From Cladosporium sp. IMV 00045 (lineage: Eukaryota; Ascomycota; Dothideomycetes; Cladosporiales; Cladosporiaceae), in assembly GCA_001931905.2 (NCBI GenBank), contig MSJI02000264.1, positions 1-44,304 of the forward strand: a DNA stretch of 44,304 nt, read 5' to 3'. Below the pieces are notes generated by a model that saw nothing but the letters and a program-made list of their open reading frames with translations, did not search any database and was not told the DNA's origin. Below, one piece after another: positions 9,555-19,968 of this stretch. The position numbers and the translations under genes are program-made. Within the stretch, counting starts at the first letter, position 1; the number at the start of each line of letters is the position of its first letter.

Positions 9555-12500
9555 ATGGAGGCGGATTGGAATGAGGTATGCTCCACCTCCTCCTCCGCTA
9601 TTCGCGTACCATTACCTACTTGCCACTACTGCTGTTTATCATCTATCACTCCTCTTCCACATGTCCGTTCTTGTCTCGTTCCGACGATGCTGACAATCCT
9701 CTTCCGTCTTCTCTAGGCCGCGAGGACTCCTTTGCCTGGCCCCTCGCCAAATGCGCCACCAACTCTTGTAACAACATTCGCTTTTGATCCCCAGGAGGAG
9801 TTGCTGTGGGCTGGTAACGAATATGTAAGTTTTGTGTCTTGTTCGTGGCTTCTTACCTCGAAGACTTCCCTTTGAAGACGCGTCCTCTTTCATGTCTCTT
9901 CACTTTCTCATGCTCGCCTAGGGACGCGTCACCTCATTCTACGGCTCCGAATTACAAAAGTACACATCCTATCGCGGTCACACCACCCGCGATACTCGTA
10001 CTTCCTCCAACAATGCACCGGTAAAGCAGCTTCTCTTCTGCGATCGAGGTGTCATCTCGGTGTCCCTCGAGAGCGTTCATCTGTCCTCGCGGCGAGGTCT
10101 TACCCAATGGCATATAAGTTTGCCAGACATGGAGAACCTCCGCTGTATGAGCTTCACCGGAAAGGGAACAGATGAACTCGTCGTTGCCGGCTGTCAAAAG
10201 CAGCTATACCGGATCGATGTCGAAAAGGGCACTGTCACCGAGACGCTCACGCCCACGACGCCAGTCCCATACACCATGATGAAACGTGCTGGCAATTGCA
10301 TCTGTGCTGCTGCTCATGATGGATCAATCTACCTACTCGATCTCCGGACGCTGGCTGTCCTGCACAGCTGGAAAGCGTATGCCGGGTCTATCAACGACAT
10401 GGATGCCAGAGGCGACTACCTTCTCACCTGTGGTTGGGCTCCCAGGCATTACCAGGGTCTGGCGCTTGAGCAACTTGTGCGAGTGTACGATCTCAAAGTT
10501 CAGAAACCCGCCCCTCCCATATCCTTTCCTCCCGGAGCTGCTTTCGTACGCATGCACCCAAAGCTGTCGACAACATGCACTGTTCTTTCCCAGGCTGGTG
10601 CCATCTACTCCATTGACATTCTCAATCCTGACGTCCCGATGATGCGCTTCGCCCAGACTTTCGACGCTCAGCTTCGCGGACTGGATGTCATGCCTTCAGG
10701 AAAAGGCTTTGCGATGGCCGACAGCCATTGCCAGCTTGTCTTGTGGGGATCAACCTCGAAGATGCAATTCGTCGAGTATGGCAGACCAACTGAGTTTGCC
10801 GATCCTCAGTTGCCGGCTAGACAATTAGATTGGTCGCCTGACACCGCATTGAACTTGATCGGAATGCCCTATTACCGCGACATGCTGTTGTCCGTCTGGC
10901 CGAACAACCTAGTACACGAGGTTGGAGCACCACCACCCAAGGTTGACCCTGCCGTTCTAGCCTCACTTCAAAAATTCCAAGCTGGTGTCATATCGGGCGA
11001 TGTTGGCGTCAACCCGCGCAAAGGAAGACGCTATCACAAAGAAGACACTCGTACGACGCAGAAAAGTCGACGACCTCTGGCGCCGCCGAAGTTCCTGAGT
11101 GAAAAGCCTCGTGACGAAACACCGGAACCTGAGTCCCAGAGGAGAATGAGCGAAGATGTCGCCAAAACCTTCGCGGACCTCACTGTCAGCGGGTCGACTG
11201 TTGCCTCACATGTCCCGGTCTGGTATCAACCTGTCGAGATCAAATACAGCAAGTTCGGCATTGAGGACTTTGATTTTGGGTATTACAACTACACCAAGTA
11301 TTCTGGGCTCGAGACGCACATTGTCAACTCGTACGCCAATGCTCTCCTGCAACTGTATCGTTTCACACCAGTCGTGCGTAACCTAGCCTTGCATCACACT
11401 GCTAGAGATTGCGGTTACGACAATTGCATACTGTGTGAGCTTGGGTTTCTGATTGATATGCTTGAGAAAGCAAGGGGCAAGAGCTGTCAGGCGACGAATT
11501 TCTTCAAGTCACTAAGCAAACTGTCCAGCGCGACTGCACTTGCGGTGCTGGAAGAGCACACGGTCAACACACCCATGACCGTCATGATCCAAAATCTCAA
11601 TCGATTCCTTCTGAACACAATGGAAGAAAACAATCGACTGATCACCGGCAGTTCAGAACAGACGCAGTTTGCGTTTGGCACCACTGGATACGCCTTGAGC
11701 CAATGCGGACATTGCAACTATGAAGCCTCCCAGCCGAAGATATCATATTGCCACGATCTGGTATATCCACCAAAGATGCCACCCAAGCAATCTCCCCGTG
11801 CAATGCGACAGTACTTCTCCCAGGTACTGAAAGCATCTATTGAACGATGTGACATACAACGCGGCTGGTGTTCAAGATGTCAAGGCTACAAGCCCATCAC
11901 TTCACGCAGGGTCGTACACTCTGTGCCTGCGGTATTAATGTTGAACACTGCCATACACACACCCGAAGCCAAACAGCTCTGGGCCATGCCGGGGTTCCTA
12001 CCCAAAGAAGTGGGCGTAATCGTTAAGGACGGTTTGCTCTACTGCTATGAAGGTCAAGACCTGCGCACGCACCTCCAGCGCCGAGCCTTCGACATCACGG
12101 TGTATGAGCTGGTGGGTACGGTTGCCGATATTGCAGCCGGAGACACGAAGAAATCACACATTGTGTCGACCATCGATACCAACATATCCGAGACAGATGT
12201 TCAGCATGCCGAAGACTGGCATCTGTTCAACGACTTCATGGTCCGCAAGATCGGGCCCGAGGATGGACTTGGATTCGACGCGCGCTGGAAGCTGCCGGCT
12301 GTAATCACATACCAGGTCAAATCGATGTCCCACGCGATCGACAACAGCTGGAAGTCCCAGATCGATCCGAGAGCGTTGTATCGCAGCGTCGCTCAGCCTG
12401 GCCTTGAAACGCCTGCTCAATTCCGACCTTTCTTTGCGAGCGATTCTCTCCCTAACGCGGCAACGCACTGCGCAATCGATGCCGAGTTTGTACGCTTGCT

Positions 12501-13278
12501 GCGAGAGGAAATCGACGTCGGGGCCGACGGAGCGCGCACAATCACTCGACCTCACAGATCCGGCCTCGCTCGTGTATCTGTGCTGCGAGGCGACGAGCCA
12601 GAACTCGGCGTCCCTTTCATCGACGATTACATATCAATCGACGACCCCATCGAAGACTACCTCACCGAATTCTCCGGTCTCCGACCCGGCGACTTGACCC
12701 TCGGATCGAGTCGCTACGTCCTCGTCAACCTCAAAGCAGTCTACAAGAAACTCTGGGTCCTGCTCAACCTCGGCTGCAAATTCATCGGCCACGGCCTGAA
12801 GAGCGATTTCCGCACCATCAACATCCACGTCCCGGAATCGCAAGTCATCGACACGCAGGAGCTCTTCTCCCTCGGCTCGCGCGCAAGACGCAAGCTCTCC
12901 CTGCGCTTCCTCGCCTGGCTACTGTTGCGCGAGGATATTCAGTCATCTGGCCCGGAGGCTGGACACAATTCGATTGAAGATGCCGCCACGGCTCTGAAGC
13001 TGTGGCGGAAGTACCTCGAATTCGTCGACGCGGGGATTTTGGAGAGCATGATTGACGAAATCTGGGTCAAGGGCAAGGCGTGCGATTTCAAGGTGCCGGC
13101 GGAGAGGCATGGGAAGGGGAATGGTGGGTTGGAGGTCAATAATGGCAGTAGTGCGCCTGGCACTCCGAAGAGACGCTTGAGCGGTGGTTCGAGGACGGGG
13201 ACGCCTGGGGGGTTTGTGGGTGGTGGTGGAGTTCACAATAATGGTGGGAGAGAGATTTTTGGGAGCCCTCTGAGGTGA
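9555..13278 (+). CDS. PAN2: PAN2, catalytic subunit of the PAN2-PAN3 poly(A) deadenylase
   Basis: Three exons (9555-9575, 9717-9824, 9922-13278) give 1,161 residues, the usual size. The start MEADWNE and the following LLWAGNEY and GRVTSFYG match the PAN2 N-terminus, which fixes the small first exon. Domains: WD40 propeller (about 20-340), a linker for PAN3 binding, a USP-like domain without a catalytic Cys-box (about 500-870, with a Cys-pair finger region), and a DEDDh exonuclease (about 890-1,077). All exonuclease residues are visible: Asp and Glu in AIDAEFVR (about 896 and 898), Asp in GHGLKSDF (about 1,000), His and Asp in HNSIEDAA (about 1,058-1,063). It trims mRNA poly(A) tails in the cytoplasm. 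The tail after 1,090 is Gly/Ser-rich and variable. Nothing is missing. Confidence 0.96.
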
Positions 13279-13872
13279 GTGGTGAGTATGGCACTGGATG
13301 TGCGGTACTGGATATGTGGAGTAGGTTTTTGTTTTGTTTTGGCTTTTCTTGTTCAGGGGGTTTGTTTGCGGGGATGTGGTGGTCTGAGTGCATAGAAGAC
13401 GTGGTGTACGCATGGTATAGAGTTGATAAGCAGTGACTTTTTCCTGTTATTATCGGCTCCTCTCTTGATCACGAGACTTCCATGAGAAGCTCTAATCAAT
13501 AAGAATATACATGTAATATTGTGGCTGGTGGCGCATCTGCAAGGTGACGACGTCCTTCCGCTGCGAACAGCTTCCTCGCCCATCAACCTCTTCCTTTCCT
13601 TAGCGCGTGCATTGTGCAGATGCGATCACCGCTGCTTGCCATCTCCACCCAGGATTGACCGTTAGCCTCGCTCGCTTGCCCTGTTTGCCTTCTCGCTTCC
13701 TCACACCTTTTACCTTACCTTGTCCCCGTTTTTGTCTTGTCGTGGATTGTCAATTCCCAACATCAACCATTCTTACTACTTACACCTACCCAACCATTGG
13801 ATACTGATGATTGACTAGAAATAACCGGAAAATACTCAAGCAACACTTCATATCATACATGCAGACGGAATC
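13279..13872. other. intergenic region between PAN2 and the large coiled-coil gene
   Basis: PAN2 3' flank followed by a C/T-rich stretch (about 13620-13800) that is a plausible promoter and 5' UTR for the gene starting at 13873. No ORF is supported. Confidence 0.5.
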
Positions 13873-16800
13873 ATGGACAAGAAGCAGCAGCAAGCTGCCC
13901 TAGCTGCGCGCCTCAGTGCGCCTAGGAGGCCTTCTTCGCGTCTTTCCACCGGCGGTGCTGCTGCATCGCCCACGACGAAGGATAAGGAAAGCAACTCTAC
14001 CACTACTAACAAAGACTCTAGCACCACCACCACAACTCCAGACAAACCCACCTCAACCCCCAAGAGCGCTGCGAAATCCGCCTCTTCCAGCACCACCGCC
14101 CGGCCCAGCACGCCTGCGAAATCTACAACCACCACCCCATCTGCCACAGGCCGAAGAACAAGCACCATCACCCCCTCCAGACCAGCCAGCAGCAGCACCA
14201 CCACGCCCGCCCGACCGCCCACGCGCTCTTCCGCCTCCTCCTCCACGACCAAATCGCCCACATCCCCCGCGAAATCCAACACCAGCACCGGCTCCCCCTC
14301 GCAGGTAGCCTCCATCAAAGAATCCCACGAAGCAGAAATCAAACAGCTCAAAGCCGCGCACCACGCGGAACTCGAGCGCGTGCGCGAGGAGTCCGCTTCC
14401 TCTCAATCCGGCAGCGGAGGCCACGAACGCCGCTCCTCCCAACTCGACAGCGTCGAGGAGAAAATCGCCACCGTGCAGGCCGCTCTGCAGGCTAGCAAGA
14501 CGCAGTCTTCGGCGACGGAAGAGCAGATGAAAGCGCAGATCGAGGAGAAAGAGGCGGACCGCCTGGAGTTGGGCCGCGTGGTCAAGGAGCTGCAGGAGGA
14601 GATTGATCGGTGTCAGTTGAAATTGGACCGAGAGGCGAAGGTTCAGGCGGAGGAGAAGAAAGTCGCTCTTGCGAGGGCGGAGGCGCTGGAGGGGAAGTTG
14701 AGGGTTAAGGAGGGGGAGGTGGAGGATTTGAAGAGGGCAAGGGAAGAGGTGGAGGGTTTGCGCGGTGAGCTGGAGGTTTTGAAGCAGAGTGCCGCTGCGA
14801 GGGATGAGGAGATTGAGCGCCTCAAGCAAGCTGCGCAAGACCACGCGGACTTGCAGACGGAACTGGACAAGCAGCGCCGCGTGGCGCAGACGCGCTATGA
14901 TGAGCTTCGCGTTATTAAGGAAGCCAACCACGTCTTGCAGAGGGAAATCAAAGACGTCCGCGCCGACCATGGCATTCCGGAAATCGAGACGCCAATGACT
15001 GAAACTTCAGAACGGGAATTGGGCGCCGCTGCTCCTGCCACTCCTACTGCTAAGGGCGGTGAGGATGTGGAAGATGCGACTTCGATCGAACCCCAATCCG
15101 ACGCTCTGAAACTCTTGGGTCTGCAGCTGGAGCATCAGAAGAGGGAGGCGGGTGAGTTGCGCGACACTATTGCCGAGTTGAAGGAGAGGGCGGAGGGTAC
15201 CGAGAGGGAACTTGACGATGAGAAGAAGAGGGGTGGGGAGTCGAAGGGGGAGTTGGAGAGTGTTAAGAAGGTTCTTGAGGAGCAGCAAGCTACGAATTCA
15301 GGCGCTGGGAAAGAGCGCGAGGAGTTGCTGCAAAAGGTTGGAGGGTTGGAGAAGGACTTGCTGCAAGCGAAAGAGCAGGCTGAGGAGCTGGAACAGGTCA
15401 AGAAGCAGCTTAGTGAACAGCGCGAGGCTAGTGCTGGTGTTGAGGGTGAGCGTGATGGGTTGCAGACGAAGATTGATGGACTGGAGAAGGACTTGAAGCA
15501 AGCGACAGAGCAAGCTCAGGAACTCGAACAGGTCAAGAAGCAGCTTGAGGAACAGCAGGAGGCTAATTCTGGCTTTGAAAACGAGCGTTCTGAGTTGCAG
15601 AAGAAGGTTGAAAAGCTGGAGAAAGACCTCAAGCAAGCAACGCAATCGCACGATGAAGCCACCCAGAAAGCCTCAGAGGAGCACACCAGCCGCATCAACG
15701 ACCTGACCAAAGAGAACTCCTCCCTCACCACAAAACTCTCCGAGCTACAAACCTCACTCACATCCGCCGAGAGTGAGCGAGCATCATTGGAAGAAGACCT
15801 CACCGCCCAACTCGAAACCCTCAAGAAAGATCACCACCTCGCACTCACAGCCAAAGAAAGCGAAGCCGCTGAAAAGGTAAACGACGCCACGCGCGAGTAC
15901 GCCGAGAAAATCAGCAGCACGAACGAAGAGCACCATGCAGCGCTCGAGGATCTCAAGAAGGCGCACGCTGACAAGCTCGCGGAGTTGAGTCAGGACCAGG
16001 AAGGCGCTGAGGAGTTGAAGAAGGAACATGCGAAGATTATTGGTGAGCTTAAGGATGAGCATGAGAATGCGCTTGAGGAGTTGAGGAAGGAGCTTGGCGA
16101 GGGTAAAGACGCGGCTGAGAAGGCTAAGGAAGAGATGCAGGGGAAGATGGCTGATCTCACGACTGAGCATGAGCGGACTGTCGAGTCTCTCAAGTCTGAA
16201 CATAATGAGGAGAAGGAAAAGTTGTCGAGTGGTGGGTCGGAGGAGGTCGAGGCGGTGAAGAAGGGGCATTCTGGTAAGATTGAAGAGATGAAGAGTCAGC
16301 ATGCTAGTGCGCTGGAAAGTTTGAAGGAGGAGCTCGAGGCGGAGAAGCAGAAATTTGCTTCTGGCCAGGAGGAAGTTGAGGGATTGAAGAAGAAGCATGC
16401 TGCTGAGGTTGAGGGATTGCAGAGCGAGCATTCTTCTAAGATCGAGGCTGTTCAAAGTGAACACTCGGATGCTTTGGAGGCCTTGGAGAAGGAGCATGCT
16501 GCTGAGAAAGAGAGCCTGGTTTCCGGTCAAGAGGATATCGAAGAGCTCAAGAAGCAGCACACTTCTGAGGTTGAGAGACTGCAGGGCGAGCACGTCACTG
16601 CTTTGGAGACCCTCAAATCAGAGCACACCAAGAGCATCGGCGATCTCGAAGGCAAGCATGAGAAGGCAGACACTCTCAAGCAGGAGCACGCACAGAGCCT
16701 TGAACAGCTCAAGAGCGAACACGATGCTGCTCTTGAGAGTCTCAAAACCGAACATGCCGATGCCATCTCATCTGAGCGCGAGAAGGCTAGCTCTCTTGAA

Positions 16801-19413
16801 AAAGAGCATGTCGAGAAGCTGGAGGAGCTTCGAAAGGAACATGTTGAGGCTCTTGAAGACCTCAAGAACCGCCATGCTAAGGAGACTAGCGAGCACGCGG
16901 CTGCTTTGGAACGCTTGAATGGCGAGCATGCCGAGAAGATCGCTGAGCTCACAAAGGGTCATGAAGATGTCTCCGCACTCAAAGAAGACCAAGCGCAAAA
17001 ACTCGAGGAGCTCAAGAAAGAGCATGCCGATGTGCTTGAGAACCTCAAGACCGAGCATGCCGCGAAGGTTGAAGATCTCACCAAAGGCTCAGAAGAGATC
17101 GAAGCAGTCAGGAAAGAACACTCCGACCGCATCTCCGAACTTACAAGCGAGCACGAAGCGGCCTTGCAGACGCTGAAAAAGCAGCACGAGAAGCAAATCA
17201 CCGAACTCGGCCAAGGTCAAACAGACGCGGAAGAGCTCAAGAAATCCCACGCCGAGCTGATCGACAACCTCAGCAAATCCCATAGCGACGCTTTCGAGTC
17301 TCTCCAAAAGGACCACGGCGAGAAAACCGATGAGCTCAGCGCAGCGCAGAAATCTCTCCAGGAAGCCGAGAAGGCGCACGAAGAGAAGATCGCCGAGCTC
17401 CTCACTTCCCACTCTGAATCTCTCGAGCAGCTTAAGAAGCAGCACGCCGATGAATCTGGCGAGGCTTCTTCCGAGAGCGAGCGTGCCGTCGAGGTGTTGC
17501 GCAAGGAGCACGATGAGATTCTTAGTAGCTCTAATTCCGCGCACGCTGAGGCGCTGGAGAGGCTTAAGACCGAGCATGCGGATGCTACGAGGTCGTTGAC
17601 GGAAGAGCATGAGCGCGCTTTTGCAGTGCTGAAGGATGAGCATGAGGCAAAACTTGGCGAGGCAATGAAGGGGAGTGAGGATGTTGATGCGCTTAAGCGG
17701 GAGCATTCTGAGGCTTTGGAGAAGGCTAGGCGGGATCTTGACGCTGAGCTGGAGAAGGCTTCTACTGCGAACGAGGCTCAGGTGGCTGAGCTGAGGGAGC
17801 AGCATGCTGCCGAGCTTGAGAGGCGTGCTGCTGAGGTCGCGGAGTTGCGCAGTCAGATCGATGCTGCGGGTGCGGATTCCGCTCAGGTTGGAGAGAAGCG
17901 TGCTGCTGAGGTTGCTGAGCTTCAGAAGAAACTTAGTGATGCTGAGGCTAACGTTAAGCAAGTCGAGGAGAGGCACAGCGCTGAAATTGCTGGACTGCGG
18001 AGTCAGTTCGAAGAGGCGAAGAGCGAAATCAAGCAGCTTCACGACAGCCACGCTGCCGAGGTCGCTGATCTGAAGAGTCAGATCGATGCCGCCTACGGCG
18101 AGATCAAGCGACTCCAAGACAACCACAGCGCGCAGGTCACTGAGCTTCAGAAGGAAATCGATGCAGCCAACGGCGACATCAAGCAGGAGCTTCAAGTCCA
18201 GCACAACCGCGAGTTGGAAGAGCAAGCTCGCCACCACGACGTCGCCATGAAAGACGCACAGGCTCTGTACGCCCAGCGCTACGAGAACTTTGAGAAGCAG
18301 GTCGAGACCTCGCTTGCGCGCCAGCGCTCGGAGCTGCAGGCTGAGCATAAGAGGGCCTTCAAAGACGAGCAGGAACGCCATCGGGAAATCTTGCACGAGG
18401 AGATTGGCGAGCTTTCGAGACAGCTCGAGGCGGCCAATGACCAGGAGAGCGCCCTTCTCGACAAGATTGAGAAGCTCAACGCGGAGAAGGAAGCGGCTGA
18501 GCAAAAGCGTATCAACGAGCAGGACAAGCAGCTCCAGATGGCTATTGCGGCCGAGAAAGAGAAGTACGAGCTGCACGTGCAACAGCTCGAAGACGAACTT
18601 TCTCAGCTCAAGAGCAGCCAAGAAGACATCCTTAAGGCAGCCAGGGACGAGGTCGCAGAAAGCCACGAAGCAGAGAAGAAGTTGCTCGAGGACTCTCTCG
18701 CCAAACAGACGGCTGGACAAGGAGATGCCATGCAACAGGCCCTAGACGAGCTGGTGCAGAAACACAATGCCGAGAAGGAGTCCCTGGACGCAACCTTGTC
18801 CCAGCTAAAGGAGTCCCACGAAAAGCAATTGCAGCACGCAGAGCGCCACACCGCCGAGCGTCAATCTCTCGAACAAGCGCTCTCCCAGCGCGAGAGCGAG
18901 CACACCACCGCCCTGCAAGCCGCTCTGGAGAAGCAGCGCCTCGAGCTCGCAGAGAAATACCGCGCAGACCTCATGCGGCACCGCGCTCTCGCACAGCAGT
19001 ATCCCCAAGCAGAGTACGAAGAAGGAGGATCCCTCGCCTCAATCCAAGAAGACGCTTCCACCGCAACTCCCACCTCTCCCACCCAGGACGGGCAGCGCGC
19101 GCGCCACCTCAGTCCCAGCGCGACTTTCCACTCTGCCAAACAGGAAGATACCGGCGCTTCCTCCTCCTCGTTTTTCAATTCCAGTGGTCTCACTCTTGAG
19201 GGTACTCTGGAGAGTATCCGCATTCAAACAGAGCAATTGCTCGAGCTGAATGACGATTTCATCGCCGAGCGCAGACGCTGGAGTAGTAGGCTGAGTACTG
19301 CGAGGAGTAGTAGTGGCACTGCTAGTGTGGCTGGTAATGGTAGTGGTGGGGTTAATGGTGTTGTTGGAGAGCAGACGGGTGCTGGTGCTGGTGCTGTTAG
19401 GGCGGCTTCTTAG
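13873..19413 (+). CDS. very long coiled-coil protein with three repeat types, function unknown
   Basis: A single uninterrupted ORF of 1,846 residues. Residues 1-150 are Ser/Thr/Pro-rich and basic (likely disordered, possibly microtubule- or nucleic-acid-binding). Residues about 150-1,690 form an almost continuous charged coiled coil. Inside it are three repeat arrays: three 45-residue units (about 464-598), a long series of 11-residue units starting with His (about 650-1,320), and five 25-residue units (about 1,319-1,443). The C-terminus has a Ser-rich linker and a conserved-looking helix (ESIRIQTEQLLELNDDFIAE) followed by Ser/Gly-rich sequence. No transmembrane segment and no motor or enzymatic domain is present. 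The composition resembles fungal 'M protein repeat'-type or cytoskeletal scaffold proteins, but I cannot assign a function. The absence of introns over 5.5 kb is notable in this intron-rich window. Confidence 0.9.
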   Translation: MDKKQQQAALAARLSAPRRPSSRLSTGGAAASPTTKDKESNSTTTNKDSSTTTTTPDKPTSTPKSAAKSASSSTTARPSTPAKSTTTTPSATGRRTSTITPSRPASSSTTTPARPPTRSSASSSTTKSPTSPAKSNTSTGSPSQVASIKESHEAEIKQLKAAHHAELERVREESASSQSGSGGHERRSSQLDSVEEKIATVQAALQASKTQSSATEEQMKAQIEEKEADRLELGRVVKELQEEIDRCQLKLDREAKVQAEEKKVALARAEALEGKLRVKEGEVEDLKRAREEVEGLRGELEVLKQSAAARDEEIERLKQAAQDHADLQTELDKQRRVAQTRYDELRVIKEANHVLQREIKDVRADHGIPEIETPMTETSERELGAAAPATPTAKGGEDVEDATSIEPQSDALKLLGLQLEHQKREAGELRDTIAELKERAEGTERELDDEKKRGGESKGELESVKKVLEEQQATNSGAGKEREELLQKVGGLEKDLLQAKEQAEELEQVKKQLSEQREASAGVEGERDGLQTKIDGLEKDLKQATEQAQELEQVKKQLEEQQEANSGFENERSELQKKVEKLEKDLKQATQSHDEATQKASEEHTSRINDLTKENSSLTTKLSELQTSLTSAESERASLEEDLTAQLETLKKDHHLALTAKESEAAEKVNDATREYAEKISSTNEEHHAALEDLKKAHADKLAELSQDQEGAEELKKEHAKIIGELKDEHENALEELRKELGEGKDAAEKAKEEMQGKMADLTTEHERTVESLKSEHNEEKEKLSSGGSEEVEAVKKGHSGKIEEMKSQHASALESLKEELEAEKQKFASGQEEVEGLKKKHAAEVEGLQSEHSSKIEAVQSEHSDALEALEKEHAAEKESLVSGQEDIEELKKQHTSEVERLQGEHVTALETLKSEHTKSIGDLEGKHEKADTLKQEHAQSLEQLKSEHDAALESLKTEHADAISSEREKASSLEKEHVEKLEELRKEHVEALEDLKNRHAKETSEHAAALERLNGEHAEKIAELTKGHEDVSALKEDQAQKLEELKKEHADVLENLKTEHAAKVEDLTKGSEEIEAVRKEHSDRISELTSEHEAALQTLKKQHEKQITELGQGQTDAEELKKSHAELIDNLSKSHSDAFESLQKDHGEKTDELSAAQKSLQEAEKAHEEKIAELLTSHSESLEQLKKQHADESGEASSESERAVEVLRKEHDEILSSSNSAHAEALERLKTEHADATRSLTEEHERAFAVLKDEHEAKLGEAMKGSEDVDALKREHSEALEKARRDLDAELEKASTANEAQVAELREQHAAELERRAAEVAELRSQIDAAGADSAQVGEKRAAEVAELQKKLSDAEANVKQVEERHSAEIAGLRSQFEEAKSEIKQLHDSHAAEVADLKSQIDAAYGEIKRLQDNHSAQVTELQKEIDAANGDIKQELQVQHNRELEEQARHHDVAMKDAQALYAQRYENFEKQVETSLARQRSELQAEHKRAFKDEQERHREILHEEIGELSRQLEAANDQESALLDKIEKLNAEKEAAEQKRINEQDKQLQMAIAAEKEKYELHVQQLEDELSQLKSSQEDILKAARDEVAESHEAEKKLLEDSLAKQTAGQGDAMQQALDELVQKHNAEKESLDATLSQLKESHEKQLQHAERHTAERQSLEQALSQRESEHTTALQAALEKQRLELAEKYRADLMRHRALAQQYPQAEYEEGGSLASIQEDASTATPTSPTQDGQRARHLSPSATFHSAKQEDTGASSSSFFNSSGLTLEGTLESIRIQTEQLLELNDDFIAERRRWSSRLSTARSSSGTASVAGNGSGGVNGVVGEQTGAGAGAVRAAS
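15262..15666 (+). repeat. three tandem 135-bp (45-codon) repeats in the coiled-coil gene
   Basis: Units at 15262-15396, 15397-15531 and 15532-15666 begin VKKVLEEQQ, VKKQLSEQR and VKKQLEEQQ and share LEKDL(L/K)QA near position 29-36. The length is exactly 45 codons each time, without gaps. Confidence 0.9.
15822..17830 (+). repeat. hendecad (11-residue) histidine-phased repeats
   Basis: Many consecutive units follow H-A-x-x-L-E-x-L-K-x-E, with His recurring every 11 residues, e.g. the run from about 16558 to 17060. Occasional insertions such as SGQEDIEELKKQ interrupt the phase. Eleven-residue periods are typical of hendecad coiled coils rather than 7-residue heptads. Confidence 0.85.
17827..18201 (+). 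repeat. five tandem 75-bp (25-codon) repeats in the coiled-coil gene
   Basis: Units start at 17827, 17902, 17977, 18052 and 18127 with AAEVAELRSQ, AAEVAELQKK, SAEIAGLRSQ, AAEVADLKSQ and SAQVTELQKE. The first four are exactly 25 codons; the fifth is slightly longer. A 25-residue period equals 7+7+11. Confidence 0.88.
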
Positions 19414-19968
19414 AGTGATGCCGTCCGGGCTGAGGTTGCTGATTCAACTGGACAAAACTTCAGTGTCGGATTCGACGCCCATTGCACAGCAGCACACCTC
19501 ATGTTGGATCTTGGTCTATTTTTTTTTATTTTTTTTTTATTTTTTTTTTATTTTTTTATTTATTTATTTTTTTTTTTCGATTCTTTGGCAGCGTTATAGC
19601 GTTATAGCGTTGTTACTCTTGGACTCTGTTGTACTTATTGAAAAGAGAGGCACATATAGATATCACGAATTTGTATTTTATCGTTGTACATTGGCTTGCG
19701 GACCAAACTTAATTTTCCCGTCACATTGTCGTCCTTCCAATGTTCTATGATCAATTTGTTTCGGGCCACAGTCGAAATGTGCCAGGCAAGTGGACGAGGT
19801 TTGGCTAGCTTTGCATTGTCTCAATATAGCTAAGTGATACTATGTATCATCGATCGTCGCGCTCTCATATGGGCGAAACGCGAACAGCTACTTCTCCATC
19901 ATCCGAGCTAAGATTTTCTATCATCGAGCATAGGCTCCTTTCGAAAATGCACCATCACACGTGAGCCA
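19414..19968. other. convergent intergenic region
   Basis: It lies between the 3' ends of the long coiled-coil gene (+) and the nuclear-type protein gene (-). It holds a poly-T/A tract and otherwise AT-richer sequence with no ORF of note. Confidence 0.5.
19519..19577. repeat. poly-T tract with spaced A residues
   Basis: About 59 bp of nearly pure T broken by single A bases every 7-12 nt. It sits about 105 bp after the stop of the coiled-coil gene and may influence 3'-end formation or mark a poly(A)/slippage-prone tract. Confidence 0.9.

Noticed and set aside
14053..14970. 305-codon minus-strand ORF opposite the long coiled-coil gene
   Set aside because: Antisense shadow of a repetitive, GC-rich coding region; Leu/Gly-rich artefact.
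17089..18735. 548-codon minus-strand ORF opposite the coiled-coil repeats
   Set aside because: Leu-rich mirror of Lys/Glu codons; it exists only because the sense strand lacks certain codons.
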